Assembly (NCBI GenBank): GCA_945947045.1
Contig: CAMEXG010000029.1
Location: 1-14,977 of the forward strand
DNA: 14,977 nucleotides
Origin: an uncultured Spirochaetales bacterium
GTDB lineage: Bacteria; Spirochaetota; Spirochaetia; Sphaerochaetales; Sphaerochaetaceae
Direction: 5' to 3'
The notes under the pieces were generated by a model. That model searched no databases and had not been told where the DNA came from. It saw nothing but the letters and a program-made list of their open reading frames with translations. Position 1 is the stretch's first letter, and each line of letters begins with the position of its first letter. A program made the translations under genes and the position numbers. Shown in pieces: positions 7,203-13,896 of this stretch.

Positions 7203-8300
7203 TTATATTCCAAAAGCAATGAGAGGAATGACCATCTCATCTTCAGTCATGCTGCCATGCATGGATTTCAGCTTTTCGCCATAGAAAAACAATGTCTTGT
7301 TACTTCTAGAGTAGCCTAAATAATCACCAAGCATCTCTTTAAAGAGCGGGTGCTCATTTTCTCTACCGAAGAGTTTCTTTTCTATAACTTCTGTTCTATC
7401 TAAGAGAACATAATCATTTGAGAATCTATTAAGAAACCTCTCCTTGAACTCTTCTTTCTTACCTTCCTTAATAAAGAAGTTGGGGGTTCTAGGCTCCAGA
7501 GAAGGAAGACGTATGAGCGTATCCATAATCTCAGGATATTCATTTATATAAACCCCGTCAGCATCTATGTGCCCATGGTCCGCAGTAACGAGAAAAAGAG
7601 TATCGGAAAGAGAGGAAGCCAACTTCGAGACCTTATCTTCTATTGTCCTCAGCTCATTTCTTACGACTATGTCTTATGTTCCCGATTCATGTAAGAGGCC
7701 ATCGGGGCCTGTCCAATATGCGTATATAAACTTTCTTCCTTTTTCTTTACATATCATCTCAATCCTATCCAACACAGAATCAAAGGTTCCAGGATAAGGA
7801 GGAATAAAGGGAGAGGAGCCGAATGCCTTCCCGCCTCCTTCATTTATCTTTGTAATAATAGATTTATAAGGAGCATACTTAGACGCAACAAAATATGACG
7901 CAGCATCTCTTGTGGTTCCTTGAACCTTATTGAGAAATACCGTCACATTCTCTCCCACTTCAGGATAATAGTTGTCCCAGCCAAGCCAAGCGTGAGAGAT
8001 GGGAGGAAGAGAAGAGAGCACACTTGTAGTGGCGGCGACGGTAGTTGCAGGAAATACGGAAGTATACTTTAAGAGAAGATTGCTCCAAAAGGCTCCTCTT
8101 TTATCCAGAGTCTTCTCCATTATAGAGACGCCCATTCCATCCAAGAGCAAGAGCACTATATTCTTGTAATCTTTCTTCAGTATATTATCTACGATTCTCA
8201 GACTCGGCTCCTTGGTCTCTACACCAAATGCTTTAAGAATGGAAGACGATAGATTAACAAGCGAATTGCTATAATCAGGAAATACTATTCTTTTTTCCAT
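7203..8300 (-). pseudogene. Alkaline phosphatase-superfamily (type I phosphodiesterase) gene with one in-frame stop
   Basis: A 366-codon frame that would encode a nucleotide pyrophosphatase/phosphodiesterase-like protein, interrupted by one TAA at 7674-7676 (codon 209). Reading straight through, the frame continues without a shift: 17 codons (DIVVRNELRTIEDKVSK) lead into LASSLSDTLFLVTADHGH. The first part carries the metal-site LLLDGMG (Asp54), the FPATT nucleophile region (Thr86/87) and GPDGLLHE (Asp200, His204). The second part carries TADHGH (about 241-244) and the late MHGS His. Neither half has all ligands, so separate products should be inactive. The start at 8300 has an excellent AAGGAG site; a TTG at 8321 in the same frame is poorer. 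No signal peptide is seen. It opens the run with the GNAT and PfkB genes. The stop may be a recent mutation or a sequencing or assembly error. Confidence 0.85.
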
Positions 8301-8327
8301 ATTCTCCTTTTTTAAACACAACTATTA

Positions 8328-8356
8328 TTTTCACTACATGTGTTTTGAAATATAAT
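8328..8356 (+). promoter_or_regulatory. Promoter of the plus-strand acyltransferase-like gene
   Basis: TTTTCA (-35, 4 of 6), 17 bp, and a perfect TATAAT (-10). Transcription would start near 8363, only about 11 nt before the ATG, so the AAGGA ribosome binding site would be at the extreme 5' end of the message. Confidence 0.55.
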
Positions 8357-8373
8357 GCACCAAGGATAAAAAC

Positions 8374-8904
8374 ATGAAAAGTAAGGTTTCAAAGATTTTT
8401 AACTTCTCTCTCTTTATTATTCCCCTTCTCTCTTTCATATCGCTTTTCATTCATCAACCTGCTCTCACCATCACTCTTTTCACTATTTCTTATCACTTTT
8501 TCGAAAGAATGATATCGGGGGTGATCTCTTCATATATTAAAGTAAAAGGGATTTCCCCCTACTTTAAAGTAAGAGAGTGGGAGCTGAAGCTTTATAGAGT
8601 GATCAGAATAAAAGAATGGAAGGATTATGCTCCTACATATAAGCCTGAAACCTTCATAGTAAAAGATCTAAATAAGCTGAGAGAGTCCATGCTTGGCTCG
8701 GAGACTTGTCATATACTCTGTTTTCTTTTCAGCTACATTCCTCCGATCATCTCACTTACTGTACCATACCTGAAATCTACATTCATTATCTTCTTCATTA
8801 CTTCTTTTTTATCAAGCATCTTCGACCTGTTGTTGATCTTTATCCAAAGATACAACAGAAACAGAGTGGAGAACATACTAAGGAAAATGCCCCACCTAAA
8901 ATAG
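8374..8904 (+). CDS. CrtO-like membrane acyltransferase family protein
   Basis: A 176-aa integral membrane protein with hydrophobic segments near 10-27, 30-48, 114-130 and 134-157. The motif order matches, from memory, the family annotated as glycosyl-4,4'-diaponeurosporenoate acyltransferase (CrtO): LYRVIRIKEWKDYAP (73-87), then an acidic-x-x-His segment GSETCHIL (108-115) that would hold the catalytic His113, and IFIQRYNRNRV near the C-terminus (155-165). No other carotenoid gene is in the window, so that name should not be taken as function; many gut bacteria carry this family alone, perhaps for another lipid or glycolipid acylation. The start has AAGGA about 7 nt upstream. It is the only plus-strand gene, diverging from the phosphodiesterase-like gene over 73 bp and converging on the tctA fragment. 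Confidence 0.7.
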   Translation: MKSKVSKIFNFSLFIIPLLSFISLFIHQPALTITLFTISYHFFERMISGVISSYIKVKGISPYFKVREWELKLYRVIRIKEWKDYAPTYKPETFIVKDLNKLRESMLGSETCHILCFLFSYIPPIISLTVPYLKSTFIIFFITSFLSSIFDLLLIFIQRYNRNRVENILRKMPHLK

Positions 8905-8912
8905 TGGAGCAT
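8887..8912 (-). terminator. Hairpin terminator after the tctA fragment
   Basis: On the minus strand ATGCTCCAC, an 8-nt loop and GTGGGGCAT form a 9-bp stem with one G-U pair, followed by TTTTCCTT. It lies about 22 bp after the TctA stop and overlaps the 3' end of the convergent plus-strand gene. On the plus strand the stem has a mismatch and no T-run. Confidence 0.65.
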
Positions 8913-8934
8913 CGCTTATAGCAAATACTATCAA

Positions 8935-9489
8935 TTATTCTTTTTTCTTTCTTTCCTTTAGCCTCGGTCCAATTATCGGATATACGATCGCCACAATAGA
9001 AATAATGAAGAGAATAACTGTAAGCGGTCTCTGTACAAAGCCAATAGGACCTGTGACCATCAATGTCTGGATGTAGTTTGTCTCGATAAGCTTACCAAGT
9101 ACAAGTGGAGATGACGGATAGTCATATTTTTTGAACATCCATCCAATAAGACCGAATACAAGACATGTTCCTACATCGAACATACTCTTCTTTATGGAGT
9201 AGCTTCCAAGAAAGGCGAAAACGAAGATCAATGGATAAAGAATAGTCTTCTTAATATATCCGACCTTGACCCAAATCTTGGCGCCGAAAGTACCGATAAA
9301 TGCAAGAAGGACGTTTGCAATAAACATGTAAGCGAAGAGTCCATATACAAGACCTGGTTCTTCTGTAAAGAGTTTTGGTCCCGGGTTCAGGTTATGGATC
9401 ATCAAAGCAGAGAGAAGAACCGCTGCAGTAGAGGCCCCCGGGATACCGAGAGTGAGAAGAGGAACCATGGCTCCACCAACTGATCCAGA
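8935..9489 (-). pseudogene. tctA: 5'-truncated tripartite tricarboxylate transporter permease (TctA), C-terminal part
   Basis: Remnant of the large membrane permease of a TTT-type carboxylate uptake system. Intact TctA proteins are about 500 aa; only about the last 180 are here. The readable part opens with the second glycine motif, GSVGGAMVPLLTLGIPGAST, continues through ALMIHNLNPGPKLFTE, and has several membrane helices (AYMFIANVLLAFIGTF, YPLIFVFAFLGSY, and VILFIISIVAIVYPIIG near the end) before a Lys-rich tail. Family-like reading extends a few codons upstream of the first ATG (9468) to a TAA near 9490, where homology stops. Thus the gene is broken rather than merely mis-started. Neither TctB nor TctC is adjacent. 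A two-thirds-missing permease should be non-functional. The break abuts the HEAT-like gene, which suggests a deletion or insertion here. Confidence 0.85.
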
Positions 9490-9535
9490 ATATTAGATAT
9501 ATAATGTTTTATTAAATAAGATTTTTCAAAACGAT

Positions 9536-9558
9536 AGCCTATAACCCTAATTATAGCT
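9536..9558. terminator. Weak hairpin after the HEAT-like gene
   Basis: AGC-TATAA / TTATA-GCT with a single-base bulge and 6-nt loop lies at the stop of the HEAT-like gene, with TTTTAATTT following on the plus strand and CGTTTTG on the minus strand. It is A+T-rich and weak, so a terminator role is tentative. Confidence 0.3.
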
Positions 9559-9559
9559 T

Positions 9560-10045
9560 TTAATTTAACGTGTTATATAGGTTATCGATATCTTTTTTGA
9601 TTAAAGGAGACATACTATCTTTAAACCTTGTGATGTCTATTCTTTCAACTGCTTTAAGGACACTTGACTTGGTCTCTGGACAGTTTTTTACAATTTCCTT
9701 CAGTGCTTCGATGCATTTCCTGACAACAACAGGTTTCTTATCTTCCAGTAAGGCGAGTATCTGTGGAGTTGATCTTGCTACTTTTCCTTCCCTGTCCCAC
9801 TTAGAGAGGGATGCGATAATCATGATGCACCTGGTTTTATAATAGCTGTTCTCTTCTTTTAATAGAGAGAGTAAATCATCGAAGTACTGATAATATTGAT
9901 CACTATATGTAGATTCGGCACAAATCTCCCGGGTATAAGCATATGCTTTATTACAGTCTTTATCTTTAAGTATCTCGATCACACTACGTACGGCATAGTA
10001 TCTGATTCCTTCCTCACCTATCATATCGTCCAATTCAATACCCAT
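9560..10045 (-). CDS. HEAT-repeat-like small protein ('SufBD protein'-annotated family)
   Basis: A soluble, all-helical protein of 161 aa. I recognise a conserved pattern found, from memory, in many Clostridia-type genomes under names such as 'SufBD protein': YFDDLLSLLKEENSYYKTR (about 54-72), a KWD motif (87-89), then LEDKKPVVVRKCIEALKEIV and KDSMSPLIKKDI near the C-terminus. The helix-pair layout with conserved Arg and Asp suggests a HEAT/adaptin-like scaffold; no catalytic motif is visible and no link to Fe-S assembly is shown. The start is uncertain. The ATG at 10045 has only AAAG nearby, the Met at codon 8 is an alternative, and the frame is open for 72 more codons upstream without any ATG, GTG or TTG. 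It lies between the G+C-rich hairpin segment and the broken tctA. Confidence 0.7.
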   Translation of the reverse strand: MGIELDDMIGEEGIRYYAVRSVIEILKDKDCNKAYAYTREICAESTYSDQYYQYFDDLLSLLKEENSYYKTRCIMIIASLSKWDREGKVARSTPQILALLEDKKPVVVRKCIEALKEIVKNCPETKSSVLKAVERIDITRFKDSMSPLIKKDIDNLYNTLN

Positions 10046-10059
10046 GGTGTCTTTAATAT

Positions 10060-10170
10060 TTTTTGGGGTATGTTGGTAAAGAGAGCTTTGCTTCCTTCCC
10101 CGCTTCTTGGCACCCTGCTCCTTAATAGAGGGGGAACTACGAGTAGAGCCTCTCGTAGTTGCTTCCGATA
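10060..10170. repeat. G+C-rich hairpin segment, candidate dispersed repeat
   Basis: A short stretch of base composition unlike its neighbours: by hand count 43 of 80 bases in 10081-10160 are G or C, against A+T-rich flanks. It contains a perfect 9-bp inverted repeat AACTACGAG / CTCGTAGTT (10135-10143 and 10152-10160, 8-nt loop) next to GGGGG, and runs of GGGGAAGGAAG on the minus strand. It encodes no clear gene, though frames on both strands stay open. The look resembles short dispersed repeats that get translated by chance into Arg/Ser-rich peptides in gut bacterial genomes. No second copy exists in this window, so the repeat call is a hypothesis. Confidence 0.4.
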
Positions 10171-10192
10171 TATTATTCCTTCTTAAATATAA

Positions 10193-10217
10193 GTGCTCCT
10201 CATTATTAGAGAAGCAC
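10193..10217 (-). terminator. Terminator of the abgB/MFS operon
   Basis: On the minus strand GTGCTTCTC, a 7-nt loop and GAGGAGCAC form a 9-bp stem with one G-U pair, followed by TTATATTT. It starts 12 bp after the AbgB-like stop codon. Confidence 0.7.
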
Positions 10218-10229
10218 CTATATGCTTTA

Positions 10230-11621
10230 TTAAGTGGTTTCTGCCTCCAATTCAGCTGGAGTTATCTCTTTAGGAATAGGACAGACATATGGCTGGCCAC
10301 CTGTCTTCTCCCTATGCTGGCTCCAAGCTTTTTCTATTACTTCAGGATTATTAAAGATATCTACAGCAGTTGCAGCAATGATTTCTCCTGCAAACAGCAT
10401 TCCCCTATGGGCAAAATCACTCTTACCACAACTAACAGCCTGCCAGCTATGGGCGGCGGTGCCTTTTGGCCAAGTACTTGTTCCACACTGAGTGACAGGA
10501 CATACCCAACTGACGTCACCCACGTCGGAAGATCCTGGAAGAGGAATATTTCCAGCCTTGTTCCAAGGATATGGTTTAATATTAAATGCGCTATCTCCGA
10601 TGGAGTTCGGATCCTTCTGAGTCTTTACAATTTCGAAGGCGAAATCCATATCGGATGCATCTTCCACAGGGTTATGTATTTCACACATATTCTTATACAT
10701 AATCTCATCGAGGGCAGGAATAAGAAGTGTATTACTTGTTCCCTTCAAGAACTTTATCTCGACTTCAGTGTCTGTCATCAAAGCAGCGCCTCTTGCAATA
10801 TTGTTCACCCTCTCGTAAAGAGATGCAAGCTCCGGAGCATATGGAGCTCTAATCTGATAAAGAGCAGATGCATGGGCCTGTACTATGTTTGGAGATATTC
10901 CACCTGTATCGGTAATTGCATAGTGGATCCTTGCACTAGATGGCATGTGCTCTCTCAGGAATTGGACTCCGATATTCATCAGTTCCAATGCGTCCAATGC
11001 ACTTCTACCCTTTTCTGGAGCAGCTGCGGCATGAGAAGCCTTCCCTGTAAAACTATAGCGGATCGAATCATTTGCAAGAACAGGTCCAGGAGGCATCATG
11101 TTCATGTCTGCAGGATGCCAGCTTAATGCACAATCCAAGTCATTAAAGCATCCCTCTCTCGCCATAAACGTCTTGCCACTTCCACCTTCTTCTGCAGGGC
11201 ATCCAAAATATATGACAGTCCCCTTCTTTCCTTCAGTTTCAAGGTAATGCTTGTATCCTACAGCACCCATCAGAGCACCCACACCTAATAGATTGTGGCC
11301 ACAGCCATGCCCATTTCCGTTTCCGCAAATAGACTCTTTTACAGCGACTCCTGCCTTCTGGCTCAGTCCAGGGAGGGCATCATATTCACCAAGGAAACCT
11401 ATTACCGGCTTGCCGCTACCCCACACCGCCTTAAAAGAAGTCTTAAGCCCCGCAAGCCCCACTTCCACACTAAAGCCTTCTTTCTCCAGAAATGCCACGT
11501 AGTCGTTTACCGACTCTTTCTCTTGGAATCGAATCTCTGCGTTGCTCCAAATCTTATCACTAAGTGCATAGAAATCAGATGATCTCTCTTCTAGGTATTT
11601 GATTACACCTTGTTTATCCAT
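10230..11621 (-). CDS. abgB: M20-family amidohydrolase, AbgB-like (p-aminobenzoyl-glutamate hydrolase subunit B type)
   Basis: Cytoplasmic zinc amidohydrolase of 463 aa, close in length to E. coli AbgB (about 480) and matching it, from memory, over the whole length. Landmarks are GFLGEYDALPGLSQ (75-88), NGHGCGHNLLG (103-113, ligand candidates Cys107 and His109), CPAEEGGSGKTFMAREG (141-157, catalytic Glu pair 144-145), SWHP (His169), HYAITDTGGISPN (dimerisation domain), SSDVGDVSW (374-382), HSWQ (His391) and PYVCPIPKEITP at the end. In E. coli AbgB pairs with AbgA and the importer AbgT to cleave folate-derived p-aminobenzoyl-glutamate. Here neither AbgA nor AbgT is present; the partner is a 12-TM MFS-like protein 47 bp upstream. 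The real substrate may thus be another N-acyl amino acid or dipeptide. AAGGAG lies 8 nt before the ATG. Confidence 0.9.
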   Translation of the reverse strand: MDKQGVIKYLEERSSDFYALSDKIWSNAEIRFQEKESVNDYVAFLEKEGFSVEVGLAGLKTSFKAVWGSGKPVIGFLGEYDALPGLSQKAGVAVKESICGNGNGHGCGHNLLGVGALMGAVGYKHYLETEGKKGTVIYFGCPAEEGGSGKTFMAREGCFNDLDCALSWHPADMNMMPPGPVLANDSIRYSFTGKASHAAAAPEKGRSALDALELMNIGVQFLREHMPSSARIHYAITDTGGISPNIVQAHASALYQIRAPYAPELASLYERVNNIARGAALMTDTEVEIKFLKGTSNTLLIPALDEIMYKNMCEIHNPVEDASDMDFAFEIVKTQKDPNSIGDSAFNIKPYPWNKAGNIPLPGSSDVGDVSWVCPVTQCGTSTWPKGTAAHSWQAVSCGKSDFAHRGMLFAGEIIAATAVDIFNNPEVIEKAWSQHREKTGGQPYVCPIPKEITPAELEAETT

Positions 11622-11668
11622 TAATAGTGCTCCTTGTAATCATTATCGTACTAAATTTATCTTTTTGT

Positions 11669-13009
11669 TTAGTTTTTTCTTCTCTTTCCTGCTAAACATA
11701 CTATGAGTATGGCAATAATGAGTAACATCAAACTACAGATTAATCCTGTTGCACGTAGTATAAGAGACAACTCGGGATTTGGAGTTCCATTTACATAGGG
11801 CTCCAACAAGTTTATATGAATTCCTGTTTCTCCTACTACATATATAGTAAAGAAGAGGACCAGCTGCTCCATTATGCTTCCTGCGGTCTGGAGTCTAGTC
11901 TTCACAAGAGCTCTCTCCTCCGTCTTATAACGCTGGTCCTTCATATAATTAACGTTGACTTCTGAAACAAGAATGTTGGCAAAAGTGCTACTTAAGATTA
12001 TTCCCACTATGTTCAGGGCCTTAGAAGGAAGGGTCAAAAGAAAAACAAAGAGAGACGAAAGAATTAAACATAGATTACTTAATTCATTTTCCTTCACCTT
12101 CTTTGACATAATCTTTCTTACAACGTCTGAAACAATACCGCTAAAAGCAATGGCAAGATAAACCATCATAGCCATGGATGTGTTCCCTACCGATGTATGG
12201 TACACAAGGCTATAGAGCATAATGAAGCTCTTAATTCCTCCCACCCAATATGTCTGGAATGTATAATCTTTGTATTTACGTCGTCTATAGAGTTCTATGG
12301 CAAAGAAGGCTAATACTGTAACAGGTGTCAACCACATTAATACAGAGACACCAGACATCTGGTACTGCCTAGATATCAAGAGACTAAGGAGAGCCAAAAC
12401 ACCGAAAATAAAGAACACCGGATTTTTTTTACTTTTATCAAAGGCTTTTCTATCTTGATATATTCCGTTTCCATCTATTTTTAATACTATCCAAACTATA
12501 TAGGCCAAATAGATGAGAAATAGTATCGGAATAATAGGAAGACTATTATTTCTCAGCACCATGACAAACATCATCATTACCAAGTACATAATGAGCCCCA
12601 GGGTCTTTCCTTTCTTGAGAGATGGATTCTCTTCTACCATCTTTGAGAATAGGGGGATAAACATCGCTCTCATCGGCGCCAGTCCTACGCCCACAAGAAG
12701 CGCACTCACCACAAGTAGTGGCCTATATAGATAAGAAAGAATCATCAGAACACCACCCAGGAGCGCCATGAATAATCCGTCTTTCATTATTCTATAGGGG
12801 TTGTTGATTTCACCAAAGCCCCTCAACCCTATGATGCAGGCTCTCTCGATGGAGTAAAGAATCAGGACAGGAACAAAGAAATTGACAGTGTATGCTTCTC
12901 CACTCAAGAGGGATGAGAAAATCATGAAAGGTAGAAGGGTGTAGCTCTCAGACAAGCTAGACAAAACCGCCATTTCCATCTTTGTTATTGGTTTCTTTTG
13001 CTCCTGCAT
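11669..13009 (-). CDS. 12-TM membrane transporter, MFS-like
   Basis: Integral membrane protein of 446 aa with about 12 hydrophobic segments spread over the full length and short loops, typical of a secondary transporter. The N-terminal half contains LLVVSALLVGVGLAPMRAMF (98-117), similar to MFS helix 4, and a central hydrophilic loop (about 178-196, rich in Lys and Asp) separates two six-helix halves. The C-terminus ends in a basic GKRRKN. No signature assigns a substrate. Because the AbgB-like hydrolase follows 47 bp downstream in the same transcript, this protein may import that enzyme's substrate (an aryl- or acyl-amino acid or dipeptide), or export a product. The start is well set by AAAAGGAGG 9 nt upstream, and a good promoter lies about 100 nt before it. 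Confidence 0.82.
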   Translation of the reverse strand: MQEQKKPITKMEMAVLSSLSESYTLLPFMIFSSLLSGEAYTVNFFVPVLILYSIERACIIGLRGFGEINNPYRIMKDGLFMALLGGVLMILSYLYRPLLVVSALLVGVGLAPMRAMFIPLFSKMVEENPSLKKGKTLGLIMYLVMMMFVMVLRNNSLPIIPILFLIYLAYIVWIVLKIDGNGIYQDRKAFDKSKKNPVFFIFGVLALLSLLISRQYQMSGVSVLMWLTPVTVLAFFAIELYRRRKYKDYTFQTYWVGGIKSFIMLYSLVYHTSVGNTSMAMMVYLAIAFSGIVSDVVRKIMSKKVKENELSNLCLILSSLFVFLLTLPSKALNIVGIILSSTFANILVSEVNVNYMKDQRYKTEERALVKTRLQTAGSIMEQLVLFFTIYVVGETGIHINLLEPYVNGTPNPELSLILRATGLICSLMLLIIAILIVCLAGKRRKN

Positions 13010-13115
13010 AGAATAACGCCTCCTTTTGAGAGAAAAACAAATATTGAAACTGAAGGCTCAAAAAGTGTTCTCCCTGAGATAAATTGAAAATCAACGCAGC
13101 TGTTCATTTTGTCTA

Positions 13116-13144
13116 ATATTACATTGCCACTTTTTTACAGTCAA
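13116..13144 (-). promoter_or_regulatory. Promoter of the MFS/abgB operon
   Basis: On the minus strand TTGACT (5 of 6), exactly 17 bp, then TAATAT (4 of 6), about 107 nt before the transporter ATG. The leader of roughly 100 nt has no recognised riboswitch. Confidence 0.55.
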
Positions 13145-13189
13145 TTTTTTACTTTTACTTAAAGAGGTAATGTATTATCTATTCTTTTG

Positions 13190-13233
13190 AAAAAAATGGC
13201 TTTTCAGAAGACAAGATCTCTCCTGAAAAGCCA
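13190..13233 (-). terminator. Strong rho-independent terminator
   Basis: On the minus strand TGGCTTTTCAG and CTGAAAAGCCA form a perfect 11-bp stem (arms 13223-13233 and 13197-13207), which can extend inward by about four pairs (GAGA/TCTT), followed by seven T. It must end the transcript of the small genes at 13298-13819 and insulates the MFS operon promoter just downstream. Confidence 0.9.
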
Positions 13234-13297
13234 AGTGACACCAATTAACGAAACAATATACAGTTGTTAATGATATATCTGGTAGTGTCGGTTCCAG

Positions 13298-13384
13298 TTA
13301 ATCACTTATCTTCCCTACTTCTTCTTGATAAGTAATACCCCTAACTAATTCTTTATACTCTGAGAACAAGTCTTCCTTCTCCAT
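13298..13384 (-). CDS. Putative small protein, 28 aa
   Basis: An ATG with a strong ribosome binding site (AAGGGAG, about 6 nt spacing) opens a 28-codon frame ending in TAA. The product is charged and begins MEKEDLFSEYKELV, ending GKISD, with a probable amphipathic helix and no membrane segment. It lies about 65 nt before a strong terminator and downstream of a long inverted repeat with an embedded TATAAT, so it looks like a transcribed unit. It has no family I can name. It could also be a leader peptide, the remains of a longer gene, or a coding-like stretch inside a small RNA. Confidence 0.45.
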   Translation of the reverse strand: MEKEDLFSEYKELVRGITYQEEVGKISD

Positions 13385-13442
13385 CTTCTCTCCCTTTTAC
13401 CTTAATAATTATTTTTATGGCAATACATGATAAAGGAAAGAG

Positions 13443-13512
13443 GACAATGGACTCTCTATAAATAAGCTGAATATATGGGTGCAAAGTATTATAATCCATA
13501 GAGTTCATTGTC
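13443..13512. repeat. 15-17 bp imperfect inverted repeat
   Basis: GACAATGGACTCTCTAT (13443-13459) and ATAGAGTTCATTGTC (13498-13512) are inverted copies differing by one base and a 2-base gap, 38 bp apart. The right arm covers the TGA stop of the 104-aa gene. The loop contains a minus-strand TATAAT (13488-13493). It may form an RNA stem, bind a regulator, or mark a tiny inserted element of about 70 bp. Confidence 0.6.
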
Positions 13513-13819
13513 TTATAATCAACATTACTTTATCCTGCAAGTCTTGACTGAAATCCTTTAGATCCTCCACGCTTATGGCACCGTCATTAATGAGACCAAG
13601 AATATCATAAAACATATTAGAACGCCTTAACGTCACAGCGACACCTGGGGTGTTCTTATCTTTGTTTATGCGTTTTTGTAACGCCCAGAATCGATCTGTG
13701 GCCGGTTTATCTTTTTGTAGCATTTCGCAGTATTCACGGCATAGTCGTTCCATATATCTTTCCTGCCAGATACCAATTCTTTCTCTATATAAAACCCAGT
13801 CACTTTTTGATTCGTCCAT
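13505..13819 (-). CDS. Conserved small cytoplasmic protein, 104 aa
   Basis: A soluble, mostly helical protein. I recognise the pattern, from memory, as a conserved family of about 95-105 aa in Firmicutes and other gut bacteria: DWVLYRERIGIWQERYMERL near the start (7-26), a FWALQKRINKDKNTPGV segment (44-60), RRSNM (65-69) and a final acidic helix ISVEDLKDFSQDL. Some databases label such proteins 'multidrug transporter', which the sequence does not support because there is no membrane segment. Function is unknown. AGGAG lies about 9 nt before the ATG. It follows the terminator of the HExxH gene, so it should be transcribed separately, probably together with the 28-aa ORF downstream. Confidence 0.75.
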   Translation of the reverse strand: MDESKSDWVLYRERIGIWQERYMERLCREYCEMLQKDKPATDRFWALQKRINKDKNTPGVAVTLRRSNMFYDILGLINDGAISVEDLKDFSQDLQDKVMLIIRQ

Positions 13820-13861
13820 AATGATTCTCTCCTACTTTTTTATAATGATATTGAACCAAAT

Positions 13862-13890
13862 AAAAAAGCCCCTTGTTTTAGAAGGAGCCC
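13862..13890 (-). terminator. Terminator of the HExxH-protein gene
   Basis: On the minus strand GCTCCTT, a 7-nt loop and AAGGGGC form a 7-bp stem with one G-U pair, followed directly by TTTTTTATTT. It begins about 8 bp after the stop codon. Confidence 0.85.
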
Positions 13891-13896
13891 AAAGAC

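Noticed and set aside
8319..8321. TTG at 8321 as start of the phosphodiesterase-like gene
   Set aside because: The ATG at 8300 has an AAGGAG site at ideal spacing; the TTG has none.
10107..11126. 339-codon plus-strand ORF
   Set aside because: It lies antisense to the AbgB-like gene, whose protein matches its family along the full length. The plus-strand product is Cys/Ser/His-rich without any motif.
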